DNA of 37,480 bases from a virus, in the IMG/VR virus record IMGVR_UViG_3300019890_000013, positions 1-37,480 of that record; one strand, 5' to 3'. Of the stretch, positions 7,610 through 16,407 are shown piece by piece; the first letter of the stretch is position 1; every line of letters starts with the position of its first letter. Below the pieces are notes generated by a model. That model saw only the letters and a list, made by a program, of their open reading frames with translations, was not told where the DNA came from and did not search any database. The translations under genes were made by a program, and so were the position numbers.

Positions 7610-9052
7610 CTATTCCTTATTCCCTGACATAAGATGTCTTAAAATTTCTTCACCTGTTAATAATGCAGATCCACCACCAGCGAATTTACCAACAGATGTA
7701 ATCCTTCCTTTATTATTAACTCTACTCTCTACTTCTTTTTTCAACTGTTTGGTTTTATCAGTAAATAAATGAGAATATCCCTTTTGTTCAGCTTTCTCTA
7801 AAGATTCTAGTATTTTCTTTGGATCACCTTGATTTAATCGACCTCCAATAATATTAAACATTATCTTATCTTTTGTTTCATCTGGAAGATCAGACAATAT
7901 TTTATTAATAGGCCCAGTTTTATCCTTACCTGATATTTTTTCAACAATATCATAAGGTGATTTAAATAAATCTTCTACATTACGAACAGATGTTCTGCCT
8001 TCTCTAACTATCTGTCTTAATTTCTTAGATGATAAATAGGGAGATACATTTTTCTCGTATAACTCAGATCCCTTAGTGTACTGATTCAACAAAGGTATAT
8101 TTGACGTTTGATCTCTTTTCTTCAAAAAATCTTTAATATGTGTTTTTAATTCTTCTCTTACTTTTCTTATATTTTTTAATTCCAATCTATCAGCACTAGA
8201 TAAGTTAAGATTAGCCTTTAAATGACCAACCATATTACCTAATTCTGATTGCAAATCATGTGCATTTTGCAATGTTGGTTCTGCTTTAAATTTTCCCAAA
8301 AGATCACCAATATTAAAATCTTCCATTTTATTTATTAATGATTTTGATTTATCTAATTGAGTGGTAATCAAAGGATCAATATGATCATAGATCTTTTCAT
8401 GTCCAGCTTGTTGTAGTGGAAACTCAAGATGAGCCACCGCTTGCTGCAAATGAGAGTCATGAGCATTTCTTATGCTATTTGTGATAGCCTGAGTTGATGC
8501 CTGAGTATGTGGCAATCCTTGGCCTAAATGTTCTATCAAGTCACCAGCAGCCTTTTGGGGCGATATGCTGGAAATTACCTTCTTGATAAGTTCTTTTCCA
8601 CCCGTGGATAATGATCCAGCTTTAGGCATGGACTTTATTGGCCCCACCATCTCACCAATCAACTGCATAAATCCACCAGGCGTATAAAATGGTTTTTCTT
8701 CAGTTCCCATCGCCTTATAAGGATCAAATATTGGGTCGGGTTTATCTTTATCAGATACAATATTTTTTGCTAGTGAACTAATTGGACTACCAATATTTGG
8801 CAATGACTTTCCTGTTTGATATAAGCTATTTAACATTCCACCAGCAATTTCTTTCATACCTTGGCCTAACATACCAGATGGTGAGCTAACCATAGCAGAT
8901 TTTAATTTTTCTACATTTTGTTCTTTTTCACTTAGAGGAGATTTATATTCTTTTACAGAACCACCATATTTTGAGTAATCAATGGGAGATTCTTCCTTTG
9001 CTGGAATTATTCTTCCACCATATTTAGAATAATCGATATCTATATCAGCCAT
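7610..9052 (-). CDS. Internal virion / DNA ejection protein (gp16 position)
   Basis: The start is put at the ATG at 9052, which overlaps the previous stop by a few bases and follows GTGGATAAT; an in-frame GTG at 9061 is the alternative. The 480-residue product opens with two copies of DYSKYGG (IDYSKYGGRI and IDYSKYGGSV), a signature I associate with phage internal proteins. A long Lys-rich helical body of about 300 residues follows, then a short glycine/alanine hydrophobic stretch (GKFAGGGSALLTG) near the end. Position and composition match the P22 ejection proteins, which leave the capsid with the DNA. Confidence 0.65.
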   Translation of the reverse strand: MADIDIDYSKYGGRIIPAKEESPIDYSKYGGSVKEYKSPLSEKEQNVEKLKSAMVSSPSGMLGQGMKEIAGGMLNSLYQTGKSLPNIGSPISSLAKNIVSDKDKPDPIFDPYKAMGTEEKPFYTPGGFMQLIGEMVGPIKSMPKAGSLSTGGKELIKKVISSISPQKAAGDLIEHLGQGLPHTQASTQAITNSIRNAHDSHLQQAVAHLEFPLQQAGHEKIYDHIDPLITTQLDKSKSLINKMEDFNIGDLLGKFKAEPTLQNAHDLQSELGNMVGHLKANLNLSSADRLELKNIRKVREELKTHIKDFLKKRDQTSNIPLLNQYTKGSELYEKNVSPYLSSKKLRQIVREGRTSVRNVEDLFKSPYDIVEKISGKDKTGPINKILSDLPDETKDKIMFNIIGGRLNQGDPKKILESLEKAEQKGYSHLFTDKTKQLKKEVESRVNNKGRITSVGKFAGGGSALLTGEEILRHLMSGNKE

Positions 9053-9053
9053 A

Positions 9054-10067
9054 TTATCCACTTAATCTTTTATGGTCAGGATGTTCACTTGCGAATTCAT
9101 CAGCATTTTCCGCTGGTATTTCAACTACTCTTTTTCCATCTGGCAATAAGAAGCTAGCCATATTATTTTGTCCAGATGATGGCGCAAATGAGGCTTCTTG
9201 CGATTTATGCAGTCCGCCTTGGGCACCAGTTGCAGTCATTGGTATTGACTGTCTAGCATGTAATGCTTCTTTTAATACTTTTGATACCTTATCTAATGCA
9301 ACCTGTCTTGCCTTATCCTTTAACATTGGATATCTTGCATTAATTGTCTGTTTTGCTTTATCCATTACCTCATTCAAAATGGTAACACCACTCTCAGTAC
9401 CTGCCATTCTTGCCTGTAAAGCGGCCTTATCAAAAGATAATAGGTCAGATGCTATATTATTTCCTATTCTAGTTTGTGCTTTTTCATCAGGATTAAAAGT
9501 ATCTTTTATCTGAGCCATTGAAAAACCCATGACAGTATTTCCATATGGCTGCCTGCCTTCACTAATGGCTTTATCAATGATAGGCATTTCTGCTTCTGCT
9601 TGAGCACCTTTTACCCCTTGAGTAATTAATGCAGATGTAGTACCTCTTTTTTTAATTTGATCCATCATCGCTAGCTCAATAGGTGTTAATCCAACATCTT
9701 CTCCATTCATAGCCCTATTGATTAATTCATCAGATTCTTTTTGTCCTATTCCTCTAGTTTGCATAATGTAGTTTCTTGCACTACTTATGTCTTTAAACCC
9801 AGCACTTCCAGCACCAAACCCACCAATGCCTCCTCCCCCAGTTTTTCTCTGATGAGCGAGTGCCTGTTCCGCTTCAATTTGGGCCCTCAACAATGCATAT
9901 TTTTCAGGTGATCTTTCCATCGCCGCCAAAGCACGTTGATGCTCAGCATTAGCCGCTGTCTGCTGACGATCAATAGGCGCTGCAAGCAATTTATTCATCC
10001 AATCAGAACCCTTGGCGAGAGCTTCACCTGGTTGATCTGGCATAGGAATGGGTGCTGTGATCGGCAT
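9054..10067 (-). CDS. Internal virion / DNA ejection protein (gp20 position)
   Basis: The 337-residue product is Ala/Gln/Met-rich and largely helical, with a proline-rich start (MPITAPIPMPDQPGEALAKG) and a glycine patch (TGGGGIGGFGAGSAGF) near residue 80. It has no enzymatic motif. It lies between the gp7-like gene and the DYSKYGG gene, the slot held by gene 20 in P22, whose product forms part of the transperiplasmic DNA ejection channel. The function is inferred from order and composition only. Confidence 0.6.
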   Translation of the reverse strand: MPITAPIPMPDQPGEALAKGSDWMNKLLAAPIDRQQTAANAEHQRALAAMERSPEKYALLRAQIEAEQALAHQRKTGGGGIGGFGAGSAGFKDISSARNYIMQTRGIGQKESDELINRAMNGEDVGLTPIELAMMDQIKKRGTTSALITQGVKGAQAEAEMPIIDKAISEGRQPYGNTVMGFSMAQIKDTFNPDEKAQTRIGNNIASDLLSFDKAALQARMAGTESGVTILNEVMDKAKQTINARYPMLKDKARQVALDKVSKVLKEALHARQSIPMTATGAQGGLHKSQEASFAPSSGQNNMASFLLPDGKRVVEIPAENADEFASEHPDHKRLSG

Positions 10068-10077
10068 AATCTAACCC

Positions 10078-10692
10078 CTATCGATTGTATTGATTAGCAG
10101 CGCCATATGCACCACCAGTCATGTAATTTGCAGCGCCACTAGCAGCACCACCTAGCAAGTTTCCAAACAATTGCCCTGGTGCATTTTGCTGTCCATAAGC
10201 AATCCCAGCCATATTCTGACCTTGAGTCATGGCATTGCTTGACATGTTCCCCGCAGCATTTGCTCCTGTGCCATAGAGATTCTGACCCAAACCAATACCT
10301 GTCATGTATTTTTGCATGAGATCATTCATATATTGCTGCCTATCACGGGAGACAATATCACCTGCGCCCTGCTGAACATTTTGTAGTGCGCCGCTTGATG
10401 CATTCAAACCCATTGAGCTTGCCGCTTCCTGACCTTGCTGGGAGTTCATTTGTTCAAGACGCTTGGCATAGGGGGATTCTTCGTATCCTTCACCCCACTT
10501 GTTCTGTAAGGTCTGAGGATCCATCAGATCGCCTGTGGCTTGATTTAAACGACCATATTGGTCTTGCCCATGCTGATTGTAGGGTTGGAGATAATTCTGG
10601 CCTTGCTGATAGTATTTCTCAGCCTGCTCGCCTGCTTTCTTATAACCACGCTCTGGGTGAAGAAAGCTTGTTACCATGTCAAACATGCCCAT
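10078..10692 (-). CDS. gp7-like DNA transfer protein
   Basis: The 204-residue product opens MGMFDMVTSFLHPERGYKKA and is very rich in Gln, Gly, Ala, Asn and Tyr, with many Q-G and N-Q pairs and a Gly/Ala-rich C-terminus (NLLGGAASGAANYMTGGAYG). This is typical of P22 gp7-type ejection proteins and of small internal proteins of related podoviruses. The ATG has the strong site GAGGAG seven bases upstream. Location next to the tail needle-like gene fits the P22 order. Confidence 0.7.
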   Translation of the reverse strand: MGMFDMVTSFLHPERGYKKAGEQAEKYYQQGQNYLQPYNQHGQDQYGRLNQATGDLMDPQTLQNKWGEGYEESPYAKRLEQMNSQQGQEAASSMGLNASSGALQNVQQGAGDIVSRDRQQYMNDLMQKYMTGIGLGQNLYGTGANAAGNMSSNAMTQGQNMAGIAYGQQNAPGQLFGNLLGGAASGAANYMTGGAYGAANQYNR

Positions 10693-10704
10693 CCGTAGGC
10701 TCCT

Positions 10705-11085
10705 CTATGGTTCTTCCGTATATGCCTGATACACAATAACCGATGCAAGCGGGTCAATATTAAAGGTTATGGTAAAGGCATTTAATCCTGGTGTCACTGA
10801 GACTATTTTAGCATTTGGAGCACCAACACTCACTATGTTTGCAGTAACAAATCCTGCTGAGGTTAATCCTATTACTGGCACGCTAAATGATGTTGCGCCA
10901 CCCGGTATATTATAGCCACTTGCTTGAATCAGAAATTGTAGTGCATTAGCTAATACAATTAAGTTCGCATTAAGAACATCCACAATATTACTCAACCATC
11001 GCTTCATATCAGAGCCAAACTGCGTTTGTTCCAATATAGGAGGGTCTAACTGATCAAGTGTTACAGGATTAATTGGCTCCGCCAC
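10705..11085 (-). CDS. Short tail needle-like protein (gp26 position), GTG start
   Basis: Translation starts at GTG (11085) after the near-perfect site AAGGAGGG, which lies inside the end of the gp10-like gene; the genes overlap by 17 bp. The opening MAEPINPVTLDQLDPPILEQ recalls the start of P22 gp26 (MADPSLNNPVVIQATRLDAS, from memory), the part that plugs into gp10. A helix of about 30 residues follows (MKRWLSNIVDVLNANLIVLA), then a small beta domain that also ends the protein encoded at 24135-24833. At 126 residues it is far shorter than P22 gp26 (about 230), so a stubby plug is proposed. Confidence 0.55.
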   Translation of the reverse strand: MAEPINPVTLDQLDPPILEQTQFGSDMKRWLSNIVDVLNANLIVLANALQFLIQASGYNIPGGATSFSVPVIGLTSAGFVTANIVSVGAPNAKIVSVTPGLNAFTITFNIDPLASVIVYQAYTEEP

Positions 11086-12901
11086 TGACCCTCCTTACAT
11101 TCATCACAGCACCCAATATAACAATAGGAACCTTAGATACGGCAATCAACTTATAAACCCTATTTCGTGAGCACCCTAACTGATACCAGCGCATACGCCA
11201 GCTATACTGACCTTCTTGAGAAAATTCTCTGTTATCAGCAGATTCAAATGATATGCCACCATCATCTGACCAATACAAAGAAATATGAGGATTAAACTCA
11301 TCATTATAAATATTACTATCAGCCAATGTTGGGAAGTTACCTTCTTCTGCAATAACATAGACTGGATCACTCCCTGAACTTGCCACCTCATCAATGACAA
11401 ATTGCGGTGTGCCATCAGTTGCGGCAGATTCATCAATAATAAATGTCGTATTACTAAATGGGCCTTCTGAATAATTAATGAAGCTCTCACCAAACACAAA
11501 ATCTATTTGCACATATTCTGTTTCAAATTCAGCATAATCATCTTCAAATATGATAGGTGTAATACGTTCATATCTAAACGGCAATACAGTGTAGGCATCA
11601 GAGGCTTGTGGATCTGGCTGATTAACATTCCTTATCTCATTACTGTAATACTGACCTGACATATCATAAACAGTACTGTCGCCAACAACCGTCACAAGAT
11701 GCGTATTGTTAAAATAAAGATGCAATTGTATACGATTACGATTGCCATTATCTTCAATACATCGATGCCAGGTTTGAGTTTCAAAATTAAACTCGATACT
11801 ATTAGCATTCATTTCCTGATCTAAAATGCCATAGTTAACAAATTCACCACCTGACATTCTATAAGAAATAACATCTTCATATTGATATAGAAATCCATTA
11901 GAGTTAGGCACAAGAAATGGACTATTATTTCCAAGTGCGTCACTATATCGTTGTAATAATGTACTAATAGCTTTGTTGTTGATAGGTTCAGGCTGTCCAC
12001 CATTACTAGCCATAAAGGTTAACAATCCTTCATAATTCCTAGCTAAAAACACCATATAACCAAAGTTAATATCTAATGATGTCGGATTGGCTATACCAAA
12101 ATTCCAGTTATAAGTTGAGTTCTTTTTCCATGGAAAAGTAACCGGTGGTTGCATCGTTGATCCTGAGAACACAGCAGGATTATTTGACCACACGCCCGTT
12201 TCATAATCAGTGAATATATAAAGTGTATTGTTCAGCACACCCATCTGACGAATAATACCGTCTTCTTGTGCAAATACTTTAGGCGTTGTTGCGTTAGTGA
12301 AACATGTAAACGGATCAAATGCATCACCACCAAGATTAATCTTTGATAATACAAACTCTGAACTTTCTAACACAGATACTGTTATTCGATTACCAAATGC
12401 CGCTATATAACCAGGCTTAGTGCCATCATTACCAGGGCATAATAGATCTGTTACAAGATAAAAATGATTAGTGTCCTCTCTATAAATGTATACTTTCTGC
12501 TGATCTGTAAAGCATGCAAATACAATATTGCTAACGACTAGAAAACAGAAAAAAACATTGCCATCAGGAGAACTATTAAATATTGCTCCAGATATATCGA
12601 TTAAATTATATTGATCATCAACCCTATATATGGTGTTTCCAACGATAATATAACCATATTTAATGGTCTTAAATAATCCACGAGGTTCAGCACCGAATAC
12701 TAACTGATTAGTGCCAGTGGAATTAATATGAGCACGTCCTGGAATAGGATACATAGCAAATTGTTTTTTAGCGTTTTCATCTTTCACCATAAACCAATTG
12801 GCAGCATCTTCAGGCGACCATTGACGAAATCGTTGGACATTGTAGCCACCAACAATATTGCATGGTTTTATCTGAAATTGTCCGTCTTGTGGTGATGGCA
12901 T
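11069..12901 (-). CDS. gp10-like tail hub / packaged DNA stabilisation protein
   Basis: The 610-residue protein opens with IKPCNIVGGYNVQRFRQWSP and continues with repeated four-stranded blade-like segments (for example GYIIVGNTIYRVDDQYNLID, then VFACFTDQQKVYIY), which suggest a beta-propeller as in the P22 gp10 family. P22 gp10 (472 aa, from memory) forms the tail hub that seals packaged DNA; here extra C-terminal beta modules add about 140 residues. It lies between the gp4-like and needle-like genes, as in P22. The ATG follows AAGGATAGGCAAGG. Confidence 0.75.
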   Translation of the reverse strand: MPSPQDGQFQIKPCNIVGGYNVQRFRQWSPEDAANWFMVKDENAKKQFAMYPIPGRAHINSTGTNQLVFGAEPRGLFKTIKYGYIIVGNTIYRVDDQYNLIDISGAIFNSSPDGNVFFCFLVVSNIVFACFTDQQKVYIYREDTNHFYLVTDLLCPGNDGTKPGYIAAFGNRITVSVLESSEFVLSKINLGGDAFDPFTCFTNATTPKVFAQEDGIIRQMGVLNNTLYIFTDYETGVWSNNPAVFSGSTMQPPVTFPWKKNSTYNWNFGIANPTSLDINFGYMVFLARNYEGLLTFMASNGGQPEPINNKAISTLLQRYSDALGNNSPFLVPNSNGFLYQYEDVISYRMSGGEFVNYGILDQEMNANSIEFNFETQTWHRCIEDNGNRNRIQLHLYFNNTHLVTVVGDSTVYDMSGQYYSNEIRNVNQPDPQASDAYTVLPFRYERITPIIFEDDYAEFETEYVQIDFVFGESFINYSEGPFSNTTFIIDESAATDGTPQFVIDEVASSGSDPVYVIAEEGNFPTLADSNIYNDEFNPHISLYWSDDGGISFESADNREFSQEGQYSWRMRWYQLGCSRNRVYKLIAVSKVPIVILGAVMNVRRVSGGAN

Positions 12902-12950
12902 CCTTGCCTATCCTTGTACAAATATAAAAACAATATTAGGTCTTTCCAGC

Positions 12951-13712
12951 CTAGACACCCGCTCTGAGTCTCCAACTACCGTTTAAGTAGCTCTCATTCG
13001 CACTATCAATCACAAGATTCATTGCAGAGACTGATTCCATATTGTCTTTAGCTTCTTGGAACATTAATTCCAATTTATCTGTCCATGCAGCAGATCGACC
13101 TTTGTAGTAGGCTAAATCACGCGCTAAGGCGAATTTCAAATATCGATAATAATAAGCAGGCACTAATGACATATCGCTGTTTTCTGTCAGCGATGGAAGC
13201 TGAAACTTGCCATAAATAAATAAGTTATATTGCTGAGACGGTGCTGGATATAACTGCATAGTTGTATAATCTAAATCATTGGTGATAATTGCGAATCGCG
13301 GTAATCCTAACTGTGGTTCAAATTTGTAACTTCCAAAAAATACGCCACGGGCTTCATCTATTAATGGATAGGTAACACCATCTAATTCAAGCCATGCATC
13401 TTCTAAATTACTAAGTCTTCCAGCATTATAAGTCGGTAATGTTGTTCCATAATCAGGATTTCCAACCCAACTCGTTGGAGGTACAAAATCAGGGCCTGCA
13501 AAGGTTACAAATCGTTGACCAATTTGCGCGATCAATTCGATCTTCTTTGCAATCGTCAACATCAATGAGCTTGAGCTATAGTCCAGCAACAATTCATTCA
13601 AGAACTGCACGCCCTTTGACATATCATTCCCTTGTAAAGGAACGGTCGGGCTATTTGCACTGATTAACTGATACGCATCAATTACAAAATGCTTAACTGT
13701 CGGCGCTGCCAT
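12951..13712 (-). CDS. gp4-like head-tail connector protein
   Basis: The start is placed at the ATG at 13712 (MAAPTVKHFVIDAYQLISAN), which overlaps the upstream gene by 20 bp; the frame extends nine codons further up without a better start. The helical opening and the FLNELLLDYSSSSLML segment resemble gp4-type adaptor proteins that sit under the portal ring. At 253 residues it is longer than P22 gp4 (166 aa, from memory), with a beta-rich middle (VTYPLIDEARGVFFGSYKFE). Position between coat and gp10-like genes is the main support. Confidence 0.65.
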   Translation of the reverse strand: MAAPTVKHFVIDAYQLISANSPTVPLQGNDMSKGVQFLNELLLDYSSSSLMLTIAKKIELIAQIGQRFVTFAGPDFVPPTSWVGNPDYGTTLPTYNAGRLSNLEDAWLELDGVTYPLIDEARGVFFGSYKFEPQLGLPRFAIITNDLDYTTMQLYPAPSQQYNLFIYGKFQLPSLTENSDMSLVPAYYYRYLKFALARDLAYYKGRSAAWTDKLELMFQEAKDNMESVSAMNLVIDSANESYLNGSWRLRAGV

Positions 13713-13962
13713 CCTTTGGCTTCCTCTTAAGAGGTGCAATCTTTATTTCAGGCTTTACTTCAAGTTTTGCTTCTGGTTTTTCAATAAACCACAAACCACT
13801 TGCCAGCAAAGATTCAAATTCCTTGTATGATTTTGCTAACCGCTTGTCTTTTTCACTGTAAACAAACGCTCTGAAATGTTCTTTATTAACCCATCTATCT
13901 TTATAAAAAAACTGACCTTCATGTGGATTAATACTGGTAATTTTCTTCTTAGCTTGATCCAT
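13693..13962 (-). CDS. Small basic protein downstream of coat, 89 aa
   Basis: The ATG at 13962 has GGAGTGATCA in front. The product has an aromatic N-terminal half (EGQFFYKDRWVNKEHFRAFV) and a Pro/Lys-rich C-terminal tail with repeated K-P-E units (KLEVKPEIKIAPLKRKPKDG). I do not recognise it; a small head-completion protein is possible from its place. A terminator-like hairpin (13975-14001) separates it from the coat gene, so it may be made at lower level than coat. Confidence 0.6.
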   Translation of the reverse strand: MDQAKKKITSINPHEGQFFYKDRWVNKEHFRAFVYSEKDKRLAKSYKEFESLLASGLWFIEKPEAKLEVKPEIKIAPLKRKPKDGSADS

Positions 13963-13974
13963 TGATCACTCCAT

Positions 13975-14001
13975 AAAGAAAAGGGGGTTGATAACCCCCT
14001 T
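13975..14001 (-). terminator. Rho-independent terminator after coat gene
   Basis: Read on the minus strand this is GGGGGTT-ATC-AACCCCC followed by TTTTCTTT: a 7-bp, GC-rich perfect stem with a 3-nt loop and a U-rich tail. It begins a few bases past the coat stop. Because essential tail genes lie beyond it in the same direction, it probably acts as a partial terminator that raises coat mRNA relative to downstream genes, or is antiterminated. Confidence 0.85.
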
Positions 14002-14010
14002 CCTATATCA

Positions 14011-15285
14011 TTATGACAATACGCGAACCGCAAACTCTGGATTGATCGCAACACCTGCAATGATGTCGATACGATCTAACTGAACATAATTTCTAATGTC
14101 AGCACCCAAGGAGTAGGTCATTGCCATTTTGTAGAGATCACTGTAGGAAGTGACCGCTTCAACACCACCTTTCAATTCCTTGATAGGAGGCGCTGCAAAC
14201 ACAATGGCTTGGTTATGGAACGCGATGGAGACGTTATGACTATTGGCACGATATAACTGCGCATCATCTGGGATAACAGCAGAGATATTTTGTCTTGCGC
14301 CACTAACCACAATGGTTGGATTGACAGGAACTTGATAAACCGTTGCAGTACCAGTACCCAATGAAATGACATCTGCTGTCACAACAAATTGAGCGGTTTG
14401 TGGTAATGGTTCGTAGGTCAATGGATTAACCATAAACACATCAGATGCGGCATCAATGGTGATGATATCGCCTGCACGGAACAAGATAGCACCAGCAGTC
14501 GTTGAAGCATCTAGACCATCAATCGCTAATACATTGCCACCACTGATTGGGCCTACAATCTGACCTGCTGCCAAGTAACCAGTTGGAGGAGTACCCGCAA
14601 CCGCTGCATCTGGCGTACCAGCGACTTGTCTAATCAAGAAGTTAGTCTTGAAGAAGTCAAAACCAGATAAGTGGCCAATGAAACCATCTAATAATGCACC
14701 ACGGTTCACCGTCATGTTGAACACATTATAAAGCGCATTAGTTAAGGTTGCGGACACTGCTGGTGGATTAGCCCAATATCGATTGCCATCTTCTGGAATA
14801 CCTAACTGAGTCATATAAGCATCAGTTTGGAAGACAGTGTTTTGATCAATCGCAACACCTGGTGTGCCATAGGCTTGATAGGTGTCTAATTGGAAATTTT
14901 GCTGTGCGACAAATTGCTCAACCATGTTAGCCAATCGCTTAGCGCGTGGGTTTAACATCATGTCGAGATAAGGTTGGTCACGGGCACGATCAAAGGTTAA
15001 TTCAAAACCAGAGAACTCAACCATGGTATGGAACTGAGTATCAATGGTTAAGGGTTTGACAACCTGAATACGAGCTTCAGATGTAGCAGTTGCGCCTAGT
15101 CCACCTAAGTATCTTTCTTCCAGACGATAGTTAATTGTCTGGCCAGTTGCATACTTTAAGCCTTTGAAATCGCCTTCGAGGTTACGATTAGCTACCTTAC
15201 AAAAGTTAAGATAGTTAATAAATCGTATAAAAGTTTCGTCTAAAATATATTGTGTAGTTTCAAATTGATTAGGCATCGTCGTCAT
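14011..15285 (-). CDS. Major coat protein, P22 gp5-like
   Basis: The 424-residue length is almost that of P22 coat (430). It opens MTTMPNQFETTQYILDETFI, with the family-like layout of an N-terminal helix, a long acidic/hydrophobic core, a mid insertion rich in Gly/Ala/Thr (PDAAVAGTPPTGYLAAGQIV) and a C-terminus with IDIIAGVAINPEFAVRVLS. It lies after portal and scaffold and before gp4, as expected. ATG 15285 is preceded closely by AGGGAA; the second ATG three codons on has better spacing. A terminator follows the stop. Confidence 0.85.
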   Translation of the reverse strand: MTTMPNQFETTQYILDETFIRFINYLNFCKVANRNLEGDFKGLKYATGQTINYRLEERYLGGLGATATSEARIQVVKPLTIDTQFHTMVEFSGFELTFDRARDQPYLDMMLNPRAKRLANMVEQFVAQQNFQLDTYQAYGTPGVAIDQNTVFQTDAYMTQLGIPEDGNRYWANPPAVSATLTNALYNVFNMTVNRGALLDGFIGHLSGFDFFKTNFLIRQVAGTPDAAVAGTPPTGYLAAGQIVGPISGGNVLAIDGLDASTTAGAILFRAGDIITIDAASDVFMVNPLTYEPLPQTAQFVVTADVISLGTGTATVYQVPVNPTIVVSGARQNISAVIPDDAQLYRANSHNVSIAFHNQAIVFAAPPIKELKGGVEAVTSYSDLYKMAMTYSLGADIRNYVQLDRIDIIAGVAINPEFAVRVLS

Positions 15286-15590
15286 TTCCCTGACAAGACA
15301 AATGTATTAACGCTGATTGCTCAGCACCTTTTTATTTGCCTCGGCGGAAAGACTATATACGCGCCATTCTGTGAAAAGCGGGGTTCACCTTACTACACGC
15401 TTGAATAAATTATGTACTTATTTATGAATGAAATCAATAGTCCTATGAATGTCCTACGTTTGTCCTACGTTTGTCCTAGATGCAAGATGCAAATTGCAGT
15501 TGCAAAATTGCTAGTTATTTTCTGGCAATTATCATTTTCTTGACTTAAAATACACAAAATCATCACTAATATTGTCTTTAAGGATTAAAA
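15286..15590. promoter_or_regulatory. Noncoding region between coat and plus-strand island
   Basis: These 305 bases separate the coat start from the divergent plus-strand island, and I see no credible gene in them. They hold four phased GTCCTA repeats (15440-15478), a cluster of TGCAA repeats (15481-15505), and TTGACT at about 15540, which may be a -35 element for the island though no well-spaced -10 is evident. Minus-strand mRNA of the head genes must cross this region to reach coat, unless coat has its own promoter here. Confidence 0.5.
15440..15505. repeat. Phased 11-bp repeats plus TGCAA cluster
   Basis: GTCCTA occurs at 15440, 15451, 15462 and 15473, exactly 11 bp apart; the two central units are identical (GTCCTACGTTT). 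Directly after come TGCAA-type units at 15481, 15488 and 15501, with a related TGCA at 15495. One-turn spacing puts each repeat on the same face of the helix, the usual arrangement of an iteron or activator array. The binding protein is unknown. Confidence 0.75.
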
Positions 15591-15959
15591 TTGCAAAAAT
15601 TAACAATAATACTTCCATTTCTAGGAAGTCAGCAGATTGAAAAAAAATCAGTAATTGCAAAATACAATATAGGACAAAGAATATACTATATTGAGTGCAT
15701 GAAAGGCGATGCTCATATTATGTCGGGATATGTTCTGTTTATTGGTGTTGAGCATCCATTACAAGGTGATGATTTAAAATATATGATTGATAAACAAGTT
15801 AGAAATTCAAATGGACATGAGTATATTACAACGCTTGATTCGTTCTATGAAAATGAATTGTTTTATGATGGTTCAGATGCAGCAAAATATCTATTAAAAA
15901 AGATTAAAGATCAAATATCAAGACTAAAACTCATAAAACAATCATCAGGAGATTATTAA
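15591..15959 (+). CDS. Hypothetical protein, 122 aa, TTG start
   Basis: The TTG at 15591 has an excellent AAGGATTAAAA site six bases away and no competing ATG, so a TTG start is preferred. The protein begins MQKLTIILPFLGSQQIEKKS, has a compact beta-like core (KYNIGQRIYYIECMKGDAHI) and ends in a basic helix (KYLLKKIKDQISRLKLIK). No family is recognised. It is first in a three-gene island transcribed against the flanking head genes, which marks it as a likely moron. Confidence 0.65.
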   Translation: MQKLTIILPFLGSQQIEKKSVIAKYNIGQRIYYIECMKGDAHIMSGYVLFIGVEHPLQGDDLKYMIDKQVRNSNGHEYITTLDSFYENELFYDGSDAAKYLLKKIKDQISRLKLIKQSSGDY

Positions 15960-15961
15960 GC

Positions 15962-16162
15962 ATGACTAAAGACGAGCAAATTGCTATCACCAAATATGAC
16001 TTATATTATGAATCACGCATGACAAAGATGGAAACTGTTGCTCAAAATCTACAAGAAGACATGAAAGAGATTAAATTAGACCTTCGCTGGATGTTAGGAT
16101 TAATGATAACATTCACTACTATCATGCCAGGATTACTGGCAAAAGGATTCCATTGGTTATGA
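15962..16162 (+). CDS. Coiled-coil protein with C-terminal TM helix, 66 aa
   Basis: The first 40 residues form a charged helix with heptad pattern (MTKMETVAQNLQEDMKEIKL). A hydrophobic helix follows (WMLGLMITFTTIMPGLLA), ending GFHWL. This tail-anchored layout matches the protein at 26880-27110, although sequence similarity by eye is low. Such small phage proteins have been annotated as holin-like or as inner-membrane proteins of unknown role. It overlaps the next gene by ATGA. Confidence 0.7.
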   Translation: MTKDEQIAITKYDLYYESRMTKMETVAQNLQEDMKEIKLDLRWMLGLMITFTTIMPGLLAKGFHWL

Positions 16163-16407
16163 CCAAACACAGTCACACAGCCCCAGTGAAAATGACCACT
16201 CACCAAGCCAAGACTCTGTGGAACACTCTATCGCCTGAACAGAAGAAACACTTCAATGAAATGTATCAAAAGCTCCAGAATGGCGAGCTAATGTTACAAA
16301 ATGTCAACGTTGATGATAACGAGAAAATTCAGAATATCGTGCTAGAACCCAAAGATAAGTTTAGTAAGCCAATAGAGCCGTTTATGAGCCATTTTAAGGT
16401 GGACTAA
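16159..16407 (+). CDS. Hypothetical protein, 82 aa
   Basis: The ATG at 16159 shares ATGA with the previous stop, which fixes the start. The N-terminal half is basic and His/Thr-rich (MTKHSHTAPVKMTTHQAKTL), then a short helix EQKKHFNEMYQKLQNGEL and an acidic-basic tail. I see no known domain. It ends the plus-strand island and its stop overlaps, by 4 bp, the end of a convergent minus-strand gene. Confidence 0.6.
   Translation: MTKHSHTAPVKMTTHQAKTLWNTLSPEQKKHFNEMYQKLQNGELMLQNVNVDDNEKIQNIVLEPKDKFSKPIEPFMSHFKVD

Noticed and set aside
11176-12003. Alternative minus-strand frames inside the gp10-like gene
   Set aside because: Out of frame with a 610-codon gene that has continuous propeller-like sequence.
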